From positions 1-64,000 of the forward strand of contig JABDCX010000002.1 in assembly GCA_013287915.1 (NCBI GenBank): a stretch of DNA of 64,000 nucleotides, in the 5' to 3' direction. The stretch is from Chlamydiota bacterium. GTDB lineage: Bacteria > Chlamydiota > Chlamydiia > Chlamydiales > Parachlamydiaceae. Every line of letters starts with the position of its first letter. Position 1 is the stretch's first letter. The notes under the pieces were generated by a model that saw nothing but the letters and a program-made list of their open reading frames with translations, was not told the origin of the DNA and ran no database searches. Shown in pieces: positions 1 through 8,795 of the stretch. Both the position numbers and the translations under genes were made by a program.

Positions 1-1
1 C

Positions 2-3000
2 ATCAGCGAGAGGCTTCAGAACATTAAGATGAAAGACTGGTATAATGAGCTGACGGTTCAGAAAGTCGTTCTTCCTACCTGGCCCGAGGAAACGAAAGAA
101 CGTTTAACGGCCTATATTGAGCAATTTAGAAACAGAGGTTTAACGGAATTAGTCGAGCCTCCGAAAGAATCTGTCCCAAAGATGAAAAAGGATTTTCAGC
201 AGGTAATTGAAGGTCTGAAGACTCTAGTTTGTGAAAAAATTGGAGAATACGACGGATGGGCTGAGTTTCAACTTTTATTTGCAATTCCTACATTCGCTGT
301 GTTAAATGACACCCATTTTATTAAAATCGGGAGCTATATCGATCTAAAAGCAACGGAGGATTTACGAGACTACATCGAAAATCTCGATAAAACAAAAGAG
401 ATTGATTTGACAGAGGTCAAACGGCATTTGGCAAAAGAGGGGGCTCAAGTTGACTTAGCAATTTTCTTGGAGCAACTTATCAAGGAAAAACCAAAAAGAC
501 CAGGCATTTTGACGTGCTGGGAACAGCCGTCGGAATTTTTTGTTGAAAAGATATTTTCTCTTAACAGGCCTAATGGGAAGAAACTCGAAGGGGTAATCAT
601 TAAATGCGAAAAACGAGATAACAGGGTTGTATTTTTACTGGATGATTATCTTGAAGTAATCATCCAAAAAGAACCATTTGAAATCCAGCTGATTAGCTAC
701 CGATGTTATCCACATCTTATCGCAAGCATCCAAAGTAAACTTATTCAACAAGGGGACACCTTAACGATCCGCCGTCCTCGCGAGGCAGGAGACGGTGCTG
801 TTATTTTGGCAGGTCAGTACCAATTGCAAGAACTTACGGGGGAAAATGAATATACACTGATTAGTCCTGACCAACAACGGAAGTACCGAGTGCGTGCGGG
901 ATTGGACAGGGAAATTAAGGTGGCAGAGTGGAATCAGCCAAGTCAAAGATACGATGACAAACGATCTTTTTCTCAAGATGCCTTCGAGCGTTGTCATATC
1001 GCTTGGAAGAAAATTTGCGAATCCGTTTCTGAAATTAATCAATCTAATGCCGATAGGTGCGTTTTAATTAAACTCTCTCCTGATGAAGATGGGTTGCGTA
1101 GACGACGTCTTGGGCAAATTAATCAAGAGCTCGAAGAGCTGTATCAAAAATTTCAAGGGGCAGAAAATGAGTCATTGATGGATGCCCTGCTCGACAATCT
1201 CATCGCAAATGGGATGAAAAGAATTGATATTGATTTACTAGAGAACAAGAAACCAGCACTAGCGAGTGATATCGTAAGTTTGTCAGAAAGATACAGCGAA
1301 TTGAGGATGGCAAGGACGCCCGGACAGATCCTTTTAAAGGCCGTGAGGGATGCAAACTATGTTAACCAGGTTGGCAAAAATGGTCTTTGGAGCCAAAGAA
1401 CAATGCAATTGCTCCTGGAATCAAACGAGCATCTTAACCATCTAGCAAATGGCGATCTAGTACTGTTTATGGGTAACGCTGGCTCTGACAAAAGCACTAC
1501 CATTGCTTCTTTGATGAAAGTGGGGCAAGATAGCCGTTCGAATGCACAAAGTGTGAATGATGATCTGAAGATTGGGGAACCGATTTACACACAAGGTTAT
1601 AGGGGGCCAGGACAATCTTACTTTCTGGTTGATTGTCCTGGTTTTAACGATACACGAGGGATTGCGTTTGATTTATGTGCAAATTATAGCATGGACCAAG
1701 TAGTCCAAAGATCGAAGTCTCTTCTGTCTCTTGTGATTGTACTACCTGTCACGGAGTTTTTCTTTAATAACGGAAATTCTATCATTGACCTCATTAGTCT
1801 TATACAAGAAAAGTTCCGGACTATTTTTAAACCAAAGGATTTAGAAGCAAGTGCGAATGTCCACCTGCTTTTAACGAACCAAAAGCATTCAAGGGGCGGC
1901 ATCGTAGCTGATAGGTTGGCTGAAAAAAAATTTGAAGAATTTGTTGAAGAAATGATGAGACAGACCGACGCAAACCTCAAGAAAGAAGATCCTCTTGATC
2001 ACTACCCTAAGCTTACGAAGTTCTTTCTTAAAGAGCGTATGGATATTTGGACAGCTATCCAGCAAATCTATAAGAGCGGTCGCGTGCATTTTATCAACTT
2101 AAGAAACCAAAAAGATCCGAAAGAGGTCCTAGATTCATTTTCTAAGAACGGCATTTTTGATAAAAAGCAATTTTTTCCTAGAATGCCCTTGGCTAGAATG
2201 GCCCCGGGTTTTACGCATAGCTCGTTTGAGGATTCAGTTGGAAAGGCTGCACATTTTTGGACCGATGTAATTTTGGGCAAGTTTTTAAAGTCATTCCCAG
2301 AAGAGCTTGAGAAGTCTATCCAGAGAAAACGCACACTCACCGTTAATGCAACAGAGGTAAAAGCTTTGACAGTCTCTTGGTTAATTAAGTTTATGGAATT
2401 AAAGGTGAGTCTTGAAACACTAAAAATTTGTCAGAACGAAATTGAAAATCGGATTCGAGAATTCAACGATGAATTTGGCATACTCACTCAAAAAATTCCG
2501 GTGCTCAAAGAAACAATTGCAAGACTTGAGGGAGCCGTTGGCACGGTCCTTACGAAAGAGTATCATGCTGAGATTAAGTTACTTGAAAAAAGGTTACAGG
2601 ATTTGCGGTGGCGATGCGGTCGTGAGAGCGAAGATCAAGAAGCAAAAATGCGTGAGGGTAACGCACTTATAGAAAAACAACAGGAGTGTGAAAGTAAGAT
2701 AAAAAACTTGGAAAATGATCAAATCAAAGAGTTGTTAGAGCGCATAAAGAAGGGATTAGAGACCGAAGAGACGATAAAAAAACAGCTAGAAAGCTTCACT
2801 CAGATTGACAAGAGAAGTGAAAAAGAAGCAGACGCAATAGAGCAGAACATTTCAAATCTTCTTAAAAGCCGTAGGAACTTGGCTATTATTATTAAGAACG
2901 AGTGGGAGAGCGTCCAGTTTCTCAGGAAACTTGCTGACGAGGCCATCGCAGATGGAGACTTCTCTAGTGGCAACGTAGACGCTTGCCGCCAGTTTATTTC

Positions 3001-3061
3001 GCTTTTTGATCAGCACAAGGACTCGTTATTGCTGACGATTCAAGAGGAATATAGATTTTAG
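2..3061 (+). CDS. P-loop GTPase-like coiled-coil protein, 5' end outside window
   Basis: The reading frame is already open at base 2. The first ATG is at 29 and has no convincing Shine-Dalgarno, so the true start probably lies upstream and the gene is partial here. From ATG 29 it encodes 1010 residues. A nucleotide-binding core is visible: a Walker A/G1-like stretch GNAGSDKST (about 482-490; the usual glycine before the lysine is Asp), a G3-like DCPG in FLVDCPGF (about 535-538), and a possible base-recognition motif TNQK (about 616-619). The last ~200 residues are heptad-rich and probably coiled coil. The order resembles dynamin, septin or AIG1-type GTPases, but no family was recognised. It is followed, after 50 bases, by two co-directional paralogous genes, so it likely belongs to a three-gene cassette. 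Function unknown; GTP binding is inference. Confidence 0.75.
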   Translation: MSERLQNIKMKDWYNELTVQKVVLPTWPEETKERLTAYIEQFRNRGLTELVEPPKESVPKMKKDFQQVIEGLKTLVCEKIGEYDGWAEFQLLFAIPTFAVLNDTHFIKIGSYIDLKATEDLRDYIENLDKTKEIDLTEVKRHLAKEGAQVDLAIFLEQLIKEKPKRPGILTCWEQPSEFFVEKIFSLNRPNGKKLEGVIIKCEKRDNRVVFLLDDYLEVIIQKEPFEIQLISYRCYPHLIASIQSKLIQQGDTLTIRRPREAGDGAVILAGQYQLQELTGENEYTLISPDQQRKYRVRAGLDREIKVAEWNQPSQRYDDKRSFSQDAFERCHIAWKKICESVSEINQSNADRCVLIKLSPDEDGLRRRRLGQINQELEELYQKFQGAENESLMDALLDNLIANGMKRIDIDLLENKKPALASDIVSLSERYSELRMARTPGQILLKAVRDANYVNQVGKNGLWSQRTMQLLLESNEHLNHLANGDLVLFMGNAGSDKSTTIASLMKVGQDSRSNAQSVNDDLKIGEPIYTQGYRGPGQSYFLVDCPGFNDTRGIAFDLCANYSMDQVVQRSKSLLSLVIVLPVTEFFFNNGNSIIDLISLIQEKFRTIFKPKDLEASANVHLLLTNQKHSRGGIVADRLAEKKFEEFVEEMMRQTDANLKKEDPLDHYPKLTKFFLKERMDIWTAIQQIYKSGRVHFINLRNQKDPKEVLDSFSKNGIFDKKQFFPRMPLARMAPGFTHSSFEDSVGKAAHFWTDVILGKFLKSFPEELEKSIQRKRTLTVNATEVKALTVSWLIKFMELKVSLETLKICQNEIENRIREFNDEFGILTQKIPVLKETIARLEGAVGTVLTKEYHAEIKLLEKRLQDLRWRCGRESEDQEAKMREGNALIEKQQECESKIKNLENDQIKELLERIKKGLETEETIKKQLESFTQIDKRSEKEADAIEQNISNLLKSRRNLAIIIKNEWESVQFLRKLADEAIADGDFSSGNVDACRQFISLFDQHKDSLLLTIQEEYRF

Positions 3062-3111
3062 AACATAAATTTTGTGAAATATAAAACAAATTATTTTTTT
3101 AGGAGGTTTTT

Positions 3112-4818
3112 ATGAACTCGTTATTTCGTTATTACGATCTTCTGCACACGAAGTGCATCGATGTGTGGCCAAAGCAAGAAGGCGGATATCAAGCATCTGT
3201 ATCATTTTTGGACACGGATGGCAAGGTGTCACGGTTCATTGAAAAGCTTCCTCTGGTGGGAATACCGAGCCTGTTATTAGGCAAAGACTGTGTTAAAAAG
3301 TTGAGCAACTTTCTCAAATTCACCTATCTTGTCCCGGAAAAGGGGGGAGATGGGGCCGTTGATAGGGTATCTGTGCGCGTGGCGTGTCGAGCAGGGGGGT
3401 TGCCGAAGATCCCCTTTCAACCAGGGTTAGCTCTGGGGTCTGTGGTTTCTGGTAACGTGATGGCACAACTTCAGGAATATGGGGATGCAAAAGCAAAAAA
3501 GGATAGGCTAGAAGATCAGATCAAAAGCGCTGAACAAGAAATTGCAACGCTTGATACAAAGATAGCTTCTCGAAAGGATAAGGGGGACAACGACTCTTTG
3601 GTGGTTCTTTGGAAAGCTCAGCAAGCATCAGTAGGGGCCTACAGCCAGGGACTAGTTGGTCGATTGATGTCGTTGATGCCGGCGCAAAATGAAGTGTTCC
3701 CGATCCCCGTCATCGAAAGTTTCTCTCAGGGAATCGCATCCCCGATCGATGTCGGCAGTTCGGTGATTGAAATCCAACCACGCGGCTTTGATAGCGAAAA
3801 CTTTAATTCTCAGTATATTTTAATTAATACCGCAGCAGAGTTGATTCAGGATAAAATAAGCCAATCTTCTAGAGCAAGTAGCGCTTTTGCCGGAGGAGGA
3901 CATCTACTTTTCGGTTCCGTAGAGTTCAACCGCACTAAAACAAGTGCTGTTTTAGACCGAATTATGCAGGCTAAAGCGAAAAACGAAGCCAAAGGCGTTT
4001 TAGTCATCGATGCATTCGTAACGACGCGCAATGTGCGCTGTTTTACTAAGATCAATTACGATCTCACTAGACTCAAGCAGGTCTTAGCGGTAATGAAAGG
4101 TAAAGAAGCCGCAGAAAAAATACGTTATGGGATTACTGAGCATGGGGGATCGCAAGCGATTTTTCTTTTGACCGAAGCAGTCATGGGAGGGTCTTTCACT
4201 GCTCTCGTGTTTTCTTCCGGTGAGAGTGAGTCAGACAGGGATCTAGATGGGCATCAGACAGACAGTAGTTCTTCCGGCGCGGTTGGTGTAGAAGGGAGGC
4301 ATCTCTTGCATAAGGCAAATGTAGGCTATATGGCCGCAGGTTCGAGTGGATCTAAGTCGGAGAAGGATGCGCTGTCCGGCAGTGCGCAAACGAGGGTATC
4401 GATCGAGTTTTTTGCTCAAGGAGCTATTCCAACCCTATCTAGGAGTACAATCGAACGGGAGATTTTAAAGCATCTTAATTTGGATCCATCCAAATATGAA
4501 TTGAGCAGCAGCGATGCATCCAATTTGGAAAAAATTGTGAAAGCCTCAGGTCAAGAAAGAGAGATTGCCCTTCTCCAACAAGATGCTAAAGTCAAAAGCC
4601 AGCAGGTAGCCATTTTAAACGCCGTGCGAGGGATGGTGTCTGAAAAGCAAAAGCAAAATATTCATACGATGGAAAGTGTGATGGGGGCATACGAAAATTT
4701 TGCTGAGCGGATCGCAAACGACAAAGAGTGTGGAGTGCCAATCGGGTTTAATTATACGGTACTCACGCAACAAGAGATAGAGGCAAAAATCAAAGAATTA
4801 GAGAAAGACGCAGTCTAA
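3112..4818 (+). CDS. Hypothetical protein, paralogue of the next gene
   Basis: Encodes 568 residues, starting at an ATG five bases after a perfect AGGAGG (3101-3106). I do not recognise the family. A short heptad-rich stretch lies at about 125-155 and a Ser/Gly/Asp-rich segment at about 370-395. It shares landmarks, in the same order, with the following gene: PGLALGSVVS (PGYALGSIIS there), TEAVMGGSFTALVF (KEAVLGAVFIGV), FAQGAIPTL (FVSQGAIPKL) and PIGFNYTVL (PIGFKVQNL). The TEAVMGG region is loosely reminiscent of the strand motif of eukaryotic SNTX/MACPF-like pore-forming domains, but this is a weak impression only. No signal peptide or obvious membrane helix. The strong ribosome-binding site suggests high expression within the cassette. 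Confidence 0.8.
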   Translation: MNSLFRYYDLLHTKCIDVWPKQEGGYQASVSFLDTDGKVSRFIEKLPLVGIPSLLLGKDCVKKLSNFLKFTYLVPEKGGDGAVDRVSVRVACRAGGLPKIPFQPGLALGSVVSGNVMAQLQEYGDAKAKKDRLEDQIKSAEQEIATLDTKIASRKDKGDNDSLVVLWKAQQASVGAYSQGLVGRLMSLMPAQNEVFPIPVIESFSQGIASPIDVGSSVIEIQPRGFDSENFNSQYILINTAAELIQDKISQSSRASSAFAGGGHLLFGSVEFNRTKTSAVLDRIMQAKAKNEAKGVLVIDAFVTTRNVRCFTKINYDLTRLKQVLAVMKGKEAAEKIRYGITEHGGSQAIFLLTEAVMGGSFTALVFSSGESESDRDLDGHQTDSSSSGAVGVEGRHLLHKANVGYMAAGSSGSKSEKDALSGSAQTRVSIEFFAQGAIPTLSRSTIEREILKHLNLDPSKYELSSSDASNLEKIVKASGQEREIALLQQDAKVKSQQVAILNAVRGMVSEKQKQNIHTMESVMGAYENFAERIANDKECGVPIGFNYTVLTQQEIEAKIKELEKDAV

Positions 4819-4836
4819 GAAAAAGGGTAAAAAATC

Positions 4837-5811
4837 ATGATGAGTTTAAACGGCATCTTGCCTGCCTATCCAGGTTATGCCCTTGGAAGTATTATTTCGG
4901 AGGCAGAATTTCTGCTTCCGATTCATCTAAAAAGGCAGAGTGATCTCAATGCAGAGTTGGAACGAAAGACAAATAGTTATAATGAACAACTTAATGCACC
5001 AGCAGGCGTGGGTGATGAAATTTTAGATACTCTTCCTCTTGAAATGACCAGGGTTAAGAATGATTTAAGAAGTCTAAATATTAAAATTCAGGATTGTTAT
5101 AGAAAGATTAGTGCATCCGATGTTCAATTCGCTTTGCCATTGGATGATCGTTATGTAAAGCTCTCTTCCGATGACCGTGCTTTTAGAATGGAGCGATTGA
5201 ATCACATCATATTTGATAACAACGAGAAAGTTCATAGTCGCTTAGAATCCTTTGTAGCCGGCCTGTTTTTGCAGGATGCTCCTCGGTCGTTTTTATCCAC
5301 GGGGGCTTTAGAAGGAATCGAAAAGAGTATAAGTTCTTCTGTCACTCAAGTAGCTGCTCGGGTCACTATTGTTGTTGTGGGTTCATTCATCACGCTGGAA
5401 TCGCAAAGAAGGATTGATCCTCTTGTCATTCGTCCAAACGCTAGCTTAGATGCGACTCTGCTCGCCCATGCAGCCGAATACTACGTTTTAAAAGAAGCGG
5501 TCCTCGGTGCCGTATTCATAGGGGTTGGGAGGAGAATAGAGACGCAAGTATCCGGAGAGGATAAAGGGGGGGCACAAGTTCAAACAGAGAAACTCCTTTC
5601 GACGTTTACTACAGTGTCTTTCGTCAGCCAAGGGGCTATTCCAAAACTGGATCGTAGAATTGAAAATGTCAATCTTTGGAGCGCTTATGTCGATTGGAAG
5701 GAGACATTGCTTTCCGATCCGAAGCGTAGTGGCTACCCTATAGGGTTTAAAGTACAGAATTTGAAAAATGTTCTTGAAGAAAATAACAGGCTCCCAAAAG
5801 AAACACAATAG
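4837..5811 (+). CDS. Hypothetical protein, shorter paralogue of the preceding gene
   Basis: Encodes 324 residues 18 bases after the preceding stop. Two adjacent ATGs (4837, 4840) are possible starts, with only a weak purine-rich ribosome-binding site, so translation may be coupled to the gene before. It begins directly at the region matching the middle of its paralogue (PGYALGSIIS) and lacks that protein's N-terminal ~130 residues and the Ser/Gly-rich segment. It keeps the KEAVLGAVF, SQGAIPKL and PIGF landmarks, so it arose by duplication and reduction. Function unknown; probably a partner of the two preceding gene products. Confidence 0.78.
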   Translation: MMSLNGILPAYPGYALGSIISEAEFLLPIHLKRQSDLNAELERKTNSYNEQLNAPAGVGDEILDTLPLEMTRVKNDLRSLNIKIQDCYRKISASDVQFALPLDDRYVKLSSDDRAFRMERLNHIIFDNNEKVHSRLESFVAGLFLQDAPRSFLSTGALEGIEKSISSSVTQVAARVTIVVVGSFITLESQRRIDPLVIRPNASLDATLLAHAAEYYVLKEAVLGAVFIGVGRRIETQVSGEDKGGAQVQTEKLLSTFTTVSFVSQGAIPKLDRRIENVNLWSAYVDWKETLLSDPKRSGYPIGFKVQNLKNVLEENNRLPKETQ

Positions 5812-5866
5812 CGTGTCCGGTAGATCTTGAAAACCTTGCTTTTTCTTCTTTCGGGCACAGCACGAA

Positions 5867-6895
5867 TTAGGTCTTCAGGAGTTTGCGGAGGTCGTCGACG
5901 CCGATCCATTCGGCATTGGTGTTGGAGGCGTATGAGAAGCCTTCGGGGACGGGTTTCCCTTCGCGCCCTACGACGAACTTCTGGAGGAGTGGAGGGTGTT
6001 GGTGATAGATTTCAGGGATGATCATGTAATGGTTGTTGTATTCCAGCGTGTGGCGGGAATCTTCGGGCCCAAACATCAATTCATGTAGTTTTTCACCTTC
6101 CCGAATCCCTGTGTAGGTGTGGGAGAGCTGTGGAGCAATCGCAGCGGCCAGATCCTCGAGTCGCATGCTGGGGATTTTGGGGATGAAAACTTCTCCCCCG
6201 CGCGTTTGCCCGAGACATTCGATGACAAAATCCACCGCTTGTTCAATCGTAATCCAAAAGCGGGTCATCCGTTTATCGGTAATGGGGAGAGATGTCGCGC
6301 CAGATTCGATCAATTTTTTCCACATTGGGATCACGCTGCCTCGGCTATCAAGTACATTTCCGTAACGAACGACGGAAAGAGCGGGGTAACCGCGCGCGCC
6401 GACATATGCATTGGCCGCAATGAAGAGCCGGTCGGAGCACAATTTTGTGGCTCCATAGAGATTAACAGGATTGACCGATTTGTCTGTGGAAAGGGTAATC
6501 ACTTTTTTGACGCCGGCTGAGATCGCTTGATCGACGACGTTCATGGCGCCAAAGACATTCGTTTTGATGAACTCTGAAGGGTTGTATTCTGCTGCTGGCA
6601 CTTGTTTTAAGGCGGCAGCGTGGATGACAAAATCGACCTCATTAAAAGCGCGGGCGAGCCTTTGCGAGTCGCGCACGTCGCCAAGAAAGTAGCGGATATT
6701 GGGGTGGTTGAAGATCGGTTCCGACTGCTTCATTTCCCACTGTTTCCACTCATCCCGGCTGAAAATAATCACTTTATGGCAGTTCGAGCTCGACAAGAGC
6801 CTTTTGGCAAAAGCCCGGCCGAAGCTGCCCGTACCGCCCGTAATGAGTACAACTTTTTTTGAAAAAATATCGAAATCTAGGGTTGCTTGTTTCAT
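5867..6895 (-). CDS. pseB: UDP-N-acetylglucosamine 4,6-dehydratase (inverting), PseB type
   Basis: Encodes 342 residues, the normal length for PseB/FlaA1-like short-chain dehydratases. The N-terminal NAD(P) motif TGGTGSFG and the YGATK catalytic Tyr-x3-Lys are present, together with VRYGNVLDSRGSVIP, which is typical of this subfamily. The family converts UDP-GlcNAc to a 4-keto-6-deoxy sugar, the first step of pseudaminic acid and related sugar synthesis in the cytoplasm. No other pse genes adjoin it; the nearest possible partner is the SpsF-like cytidylyltransferase at 23839. It converges with the accessory cassette on its 3' side and diverges from parE, separated by 67 bases. Confidence 0.9.
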   Translation of the reverse strand: MKQATLDFDIFSKKVVLITGGTGSFGRAFAKRLLSSSNCHKVIIFSRDEWKQWEMKQSEPIFNHPNIRYFLGDVRDSQRLARAFNEVDFVIHAAALKQVPAAEYNPSEFIKTNVFGAMNVVDQAISAGVKKVITLSTDKSVNPVNLYGATKLCSDRLFIAANAYVGARGYPALSVVRYGNVLDSRGSVIPMWKKLIESGATSLPITDKRMTRFWITIEQAVDFVIECLGQTRGGEVFIPKIPSMRLEDLAAAIAPQLSHTYTGIREGEKLHELMFGPEDSRHTLEYNNHYMIIPEIYHQHPPLLQKFVVGREGKPVPEGFSYASNTNAEWIGVDDLRKLLKT

Positions 6896-6962
6896 CTTAC
6901 TTTACTTATATGTGATTTTGTGATTTTCTGTATTGTAATTTATTCGTAGGTGCAAACTTAGT

Positions 6963-8792
6963 ATGGCTAAACAATACGACGAAAGCAGTGTAAAGACGTT
7001 AGACGCCTTGAGTCACATCCGGTTGCGTTCGGGCATGTATATTGGGCGCTTAGGGGATGGGACTCACCCAGATGACGGGATCTATATCATGTTGAAAGAG
7101 GTGATCGACAACAGCGTCGACGAATTCATCATGAAGAACGGGAAAAAGATCGTCATTGGAATCGATCAAGAGAAGGGATCTGTTTCCGTGCGCGATTACG
7201 GAAGAGGGATTCCGTTGGGAAAGGTCGTGGAATGCGTCAGTCAAATCAACACGGGTGCGAAATACAATGACGATGTGTTTCAATTTTCAGTCGGTCTAAA
7301 CGGCGTGGGGACGAAAGCGGTCAATGCCCTTTCGAGCCATTTCCAAGTGAAAAGCTTTCGCGACGGACAAACGGCTGAAGCGACCTTCTCTAAGGGGATT
7401 AAGCTTACAGAAAAAAATGGGAAAACCTCAGAAGCCAATGGAACTTTTGTCGAGTTCATTCCTGATTCTGAAATTTTCAAGAAATATAGCTTTGACAAAG
7501 AGTACATCCTGAAGCGGTTGTGGCATTATGCGTACCTCAATGCGGGACTTGTGTTGGAGTTTAACGGAGAAACGATTGAATCGAAGAATGGTTTGCTCGA
7601 TCTGATCAATGCGGAGGTCGGAGAAGATCGCTTATACGAGCCTCTTCACTACAAAGGAAAACATGTCGAATTTGCCTTTTTACACACGCAGAATTATGGT
7701 GAGACCTACTTTTCGTTTGTCAATGGACAGCACACTGCCGACGGCGGGACTCACTTATCGGCATTCCGAGAAGGGATCCTCAAAGGGGTGAATGAATTTT
7801 CGAAGAAGAATTTTCAGGGGGTCGATGTACGCGAGGGGATGGTTGCGACGATTCTCGTGAGGGTGAAGGATCCAATTTTTGAATCGCAGACGAAAAATAA
7901 ACTGGGCAATACCGAATTGCGTGGTCCTCTCGTCCAAGAGATTAAAGATGCCGTCGTGGAGATGCTCTACAAAAATCCCACGACCGCAAGCGCTATCATC
8001 GACCGCACAGTCTTCAACGAAAAATTGAGGCGCGAGCTTGCGGAAGTTAAAAAAGAGGCCAAGGAAAAGCAAAAGAAGATCTCGTTCAAGATTCCAAAGT
8101 TAAGGGATAGCAAATACCACCGCAACGACGAGTCTGGACGTGGCGAAAAGACCATGATTTTCCTCACAGAAGGGGATTCGGCAAGCGCCTCGATTGTGGC
8201 TGCACGCGATCCACTCACCCAGGCCGTATTTTCACTGAGGGGAAAGCCGCTTAACGTTTATGGAATGAAGCAAGATCAGCTTTATAAGAACGAAGAAATG
8301 TTCAACCTGATGAGCGCTCTTAATATCGAAGATGAAATCGATCGCTTGCGCTACCAAAAGGTGATTTTAGCAACAGATGCCGATGTCGACGGGATGCATA
8401 TCCGCAACTTGCTGATCACTTTTTTCCTCACCTATTTTGAAGGGCTGGTGGTGAATGGCCATCTTTTCATCTTGGAAACCCCCTTGTTTAAGGTGCGCAA
8501 CAAAGAGAAAACGTACTACTGCTATTCAGAAAATGAGCGGGATAGCGCTGTGGAAAAACTGAAGAAGGGGGTTGAAATCACCCGCTTCAAAGGTCTTGGG
8601 GAAATTTCACCAAACGAATTTAATCAGTTTATCGCAAAAGATATCCGCTTAATCCCTGTTGAAGTGAATACCTTTTCAGATATCAAACAAACCCTCTGCT
8701 TCTACATGGGCAAGAACACTCCTGAACGCAAAGAGTTTATCATGCGCAACTTGATCAATGAAGAAATTTTAGAACTGCCGACGGGAGGATAA
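6963..8792 (+). CDS. parE: DNA topoisomerase IV / second gyrase subunit B
   Basis: Encodes 609 residues, the ATPase subunit of a type IIA topoisomerase. Visible landmarks are the GHKL ATPase region (DNSVDEF, the DYGRGIP glycine motif, GLNGVGTKAVNALS), the Toprim signature TEGDSASAS and the metal-binding DADVDGMHI. Chlamydiae carry two type IIA pairs; this shorter one matches the pair often named gyrB_2/gyrA_2 or parE/parC, used in decatenation. The parC gene starts three bases after its stop, and recX overlaps the end of parC, so the three form an operon. A purine-rich site precedes the ATG weakly. Confidence 0.95.
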   Translation: MAKQYDESSVKTLDALSHIRLRSGMYIGRLGDGTHPDDGIYIMLKEVIDNSVDEFIMKNGKKIVIGIDQEKGSVSVRDYGRGIPLGKVVECVSQINTGAKYNDDVFQFSVGLNGVGTKAVNALSSHFQVKSFRDGQTAEATFSKGIKLTEKNGKTSEANGTFVEFIPDSEIFKKYSFDKEYILKRLWHYAYLNAGLVLEFNGETIESKNGLLDLINAEVGEDRLYEPLHYKGKHVEFAFLHTQNYGETYFSFVNGQHTADGGTHLSAFREGILKGVNEFSKKNFQGVDVREGMVATILVRVKDPIFESQTKNKLGNTELRGPLVQEIKDAVVEMLYKNPTTASAIIDRTVFNEKLRRELAEVKKEAKEKQKKISFKIPKLRDSKYHRNDESGRGEKTMIFLTEGDSASASIVAARDPLTQAVFSLRGKPLNVYGMKQDQLYKNEEMFNLMSALNIEDEIDRLRYQKVILATDADVDGMHIRNLLITFFLTYFEGLVVNGHLFILETPLFKVRNKEKTYYCYSENERDSAVEKLKKGVEITRFKGLGEISPNEFNQFIAKDIRLIPVEVNTFSDIKQTLCFYMGKNTPERKEFIMRNLINEEILELPTGG

Positions 8793-8795
8793 GCA

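Noticed and set aside
5827..6021. Plus-strand frame in the pseB region
   Set aside because: It is antisense to the well-supported pseB coding sequence and has the Arg-rich composition of a shadow frame.
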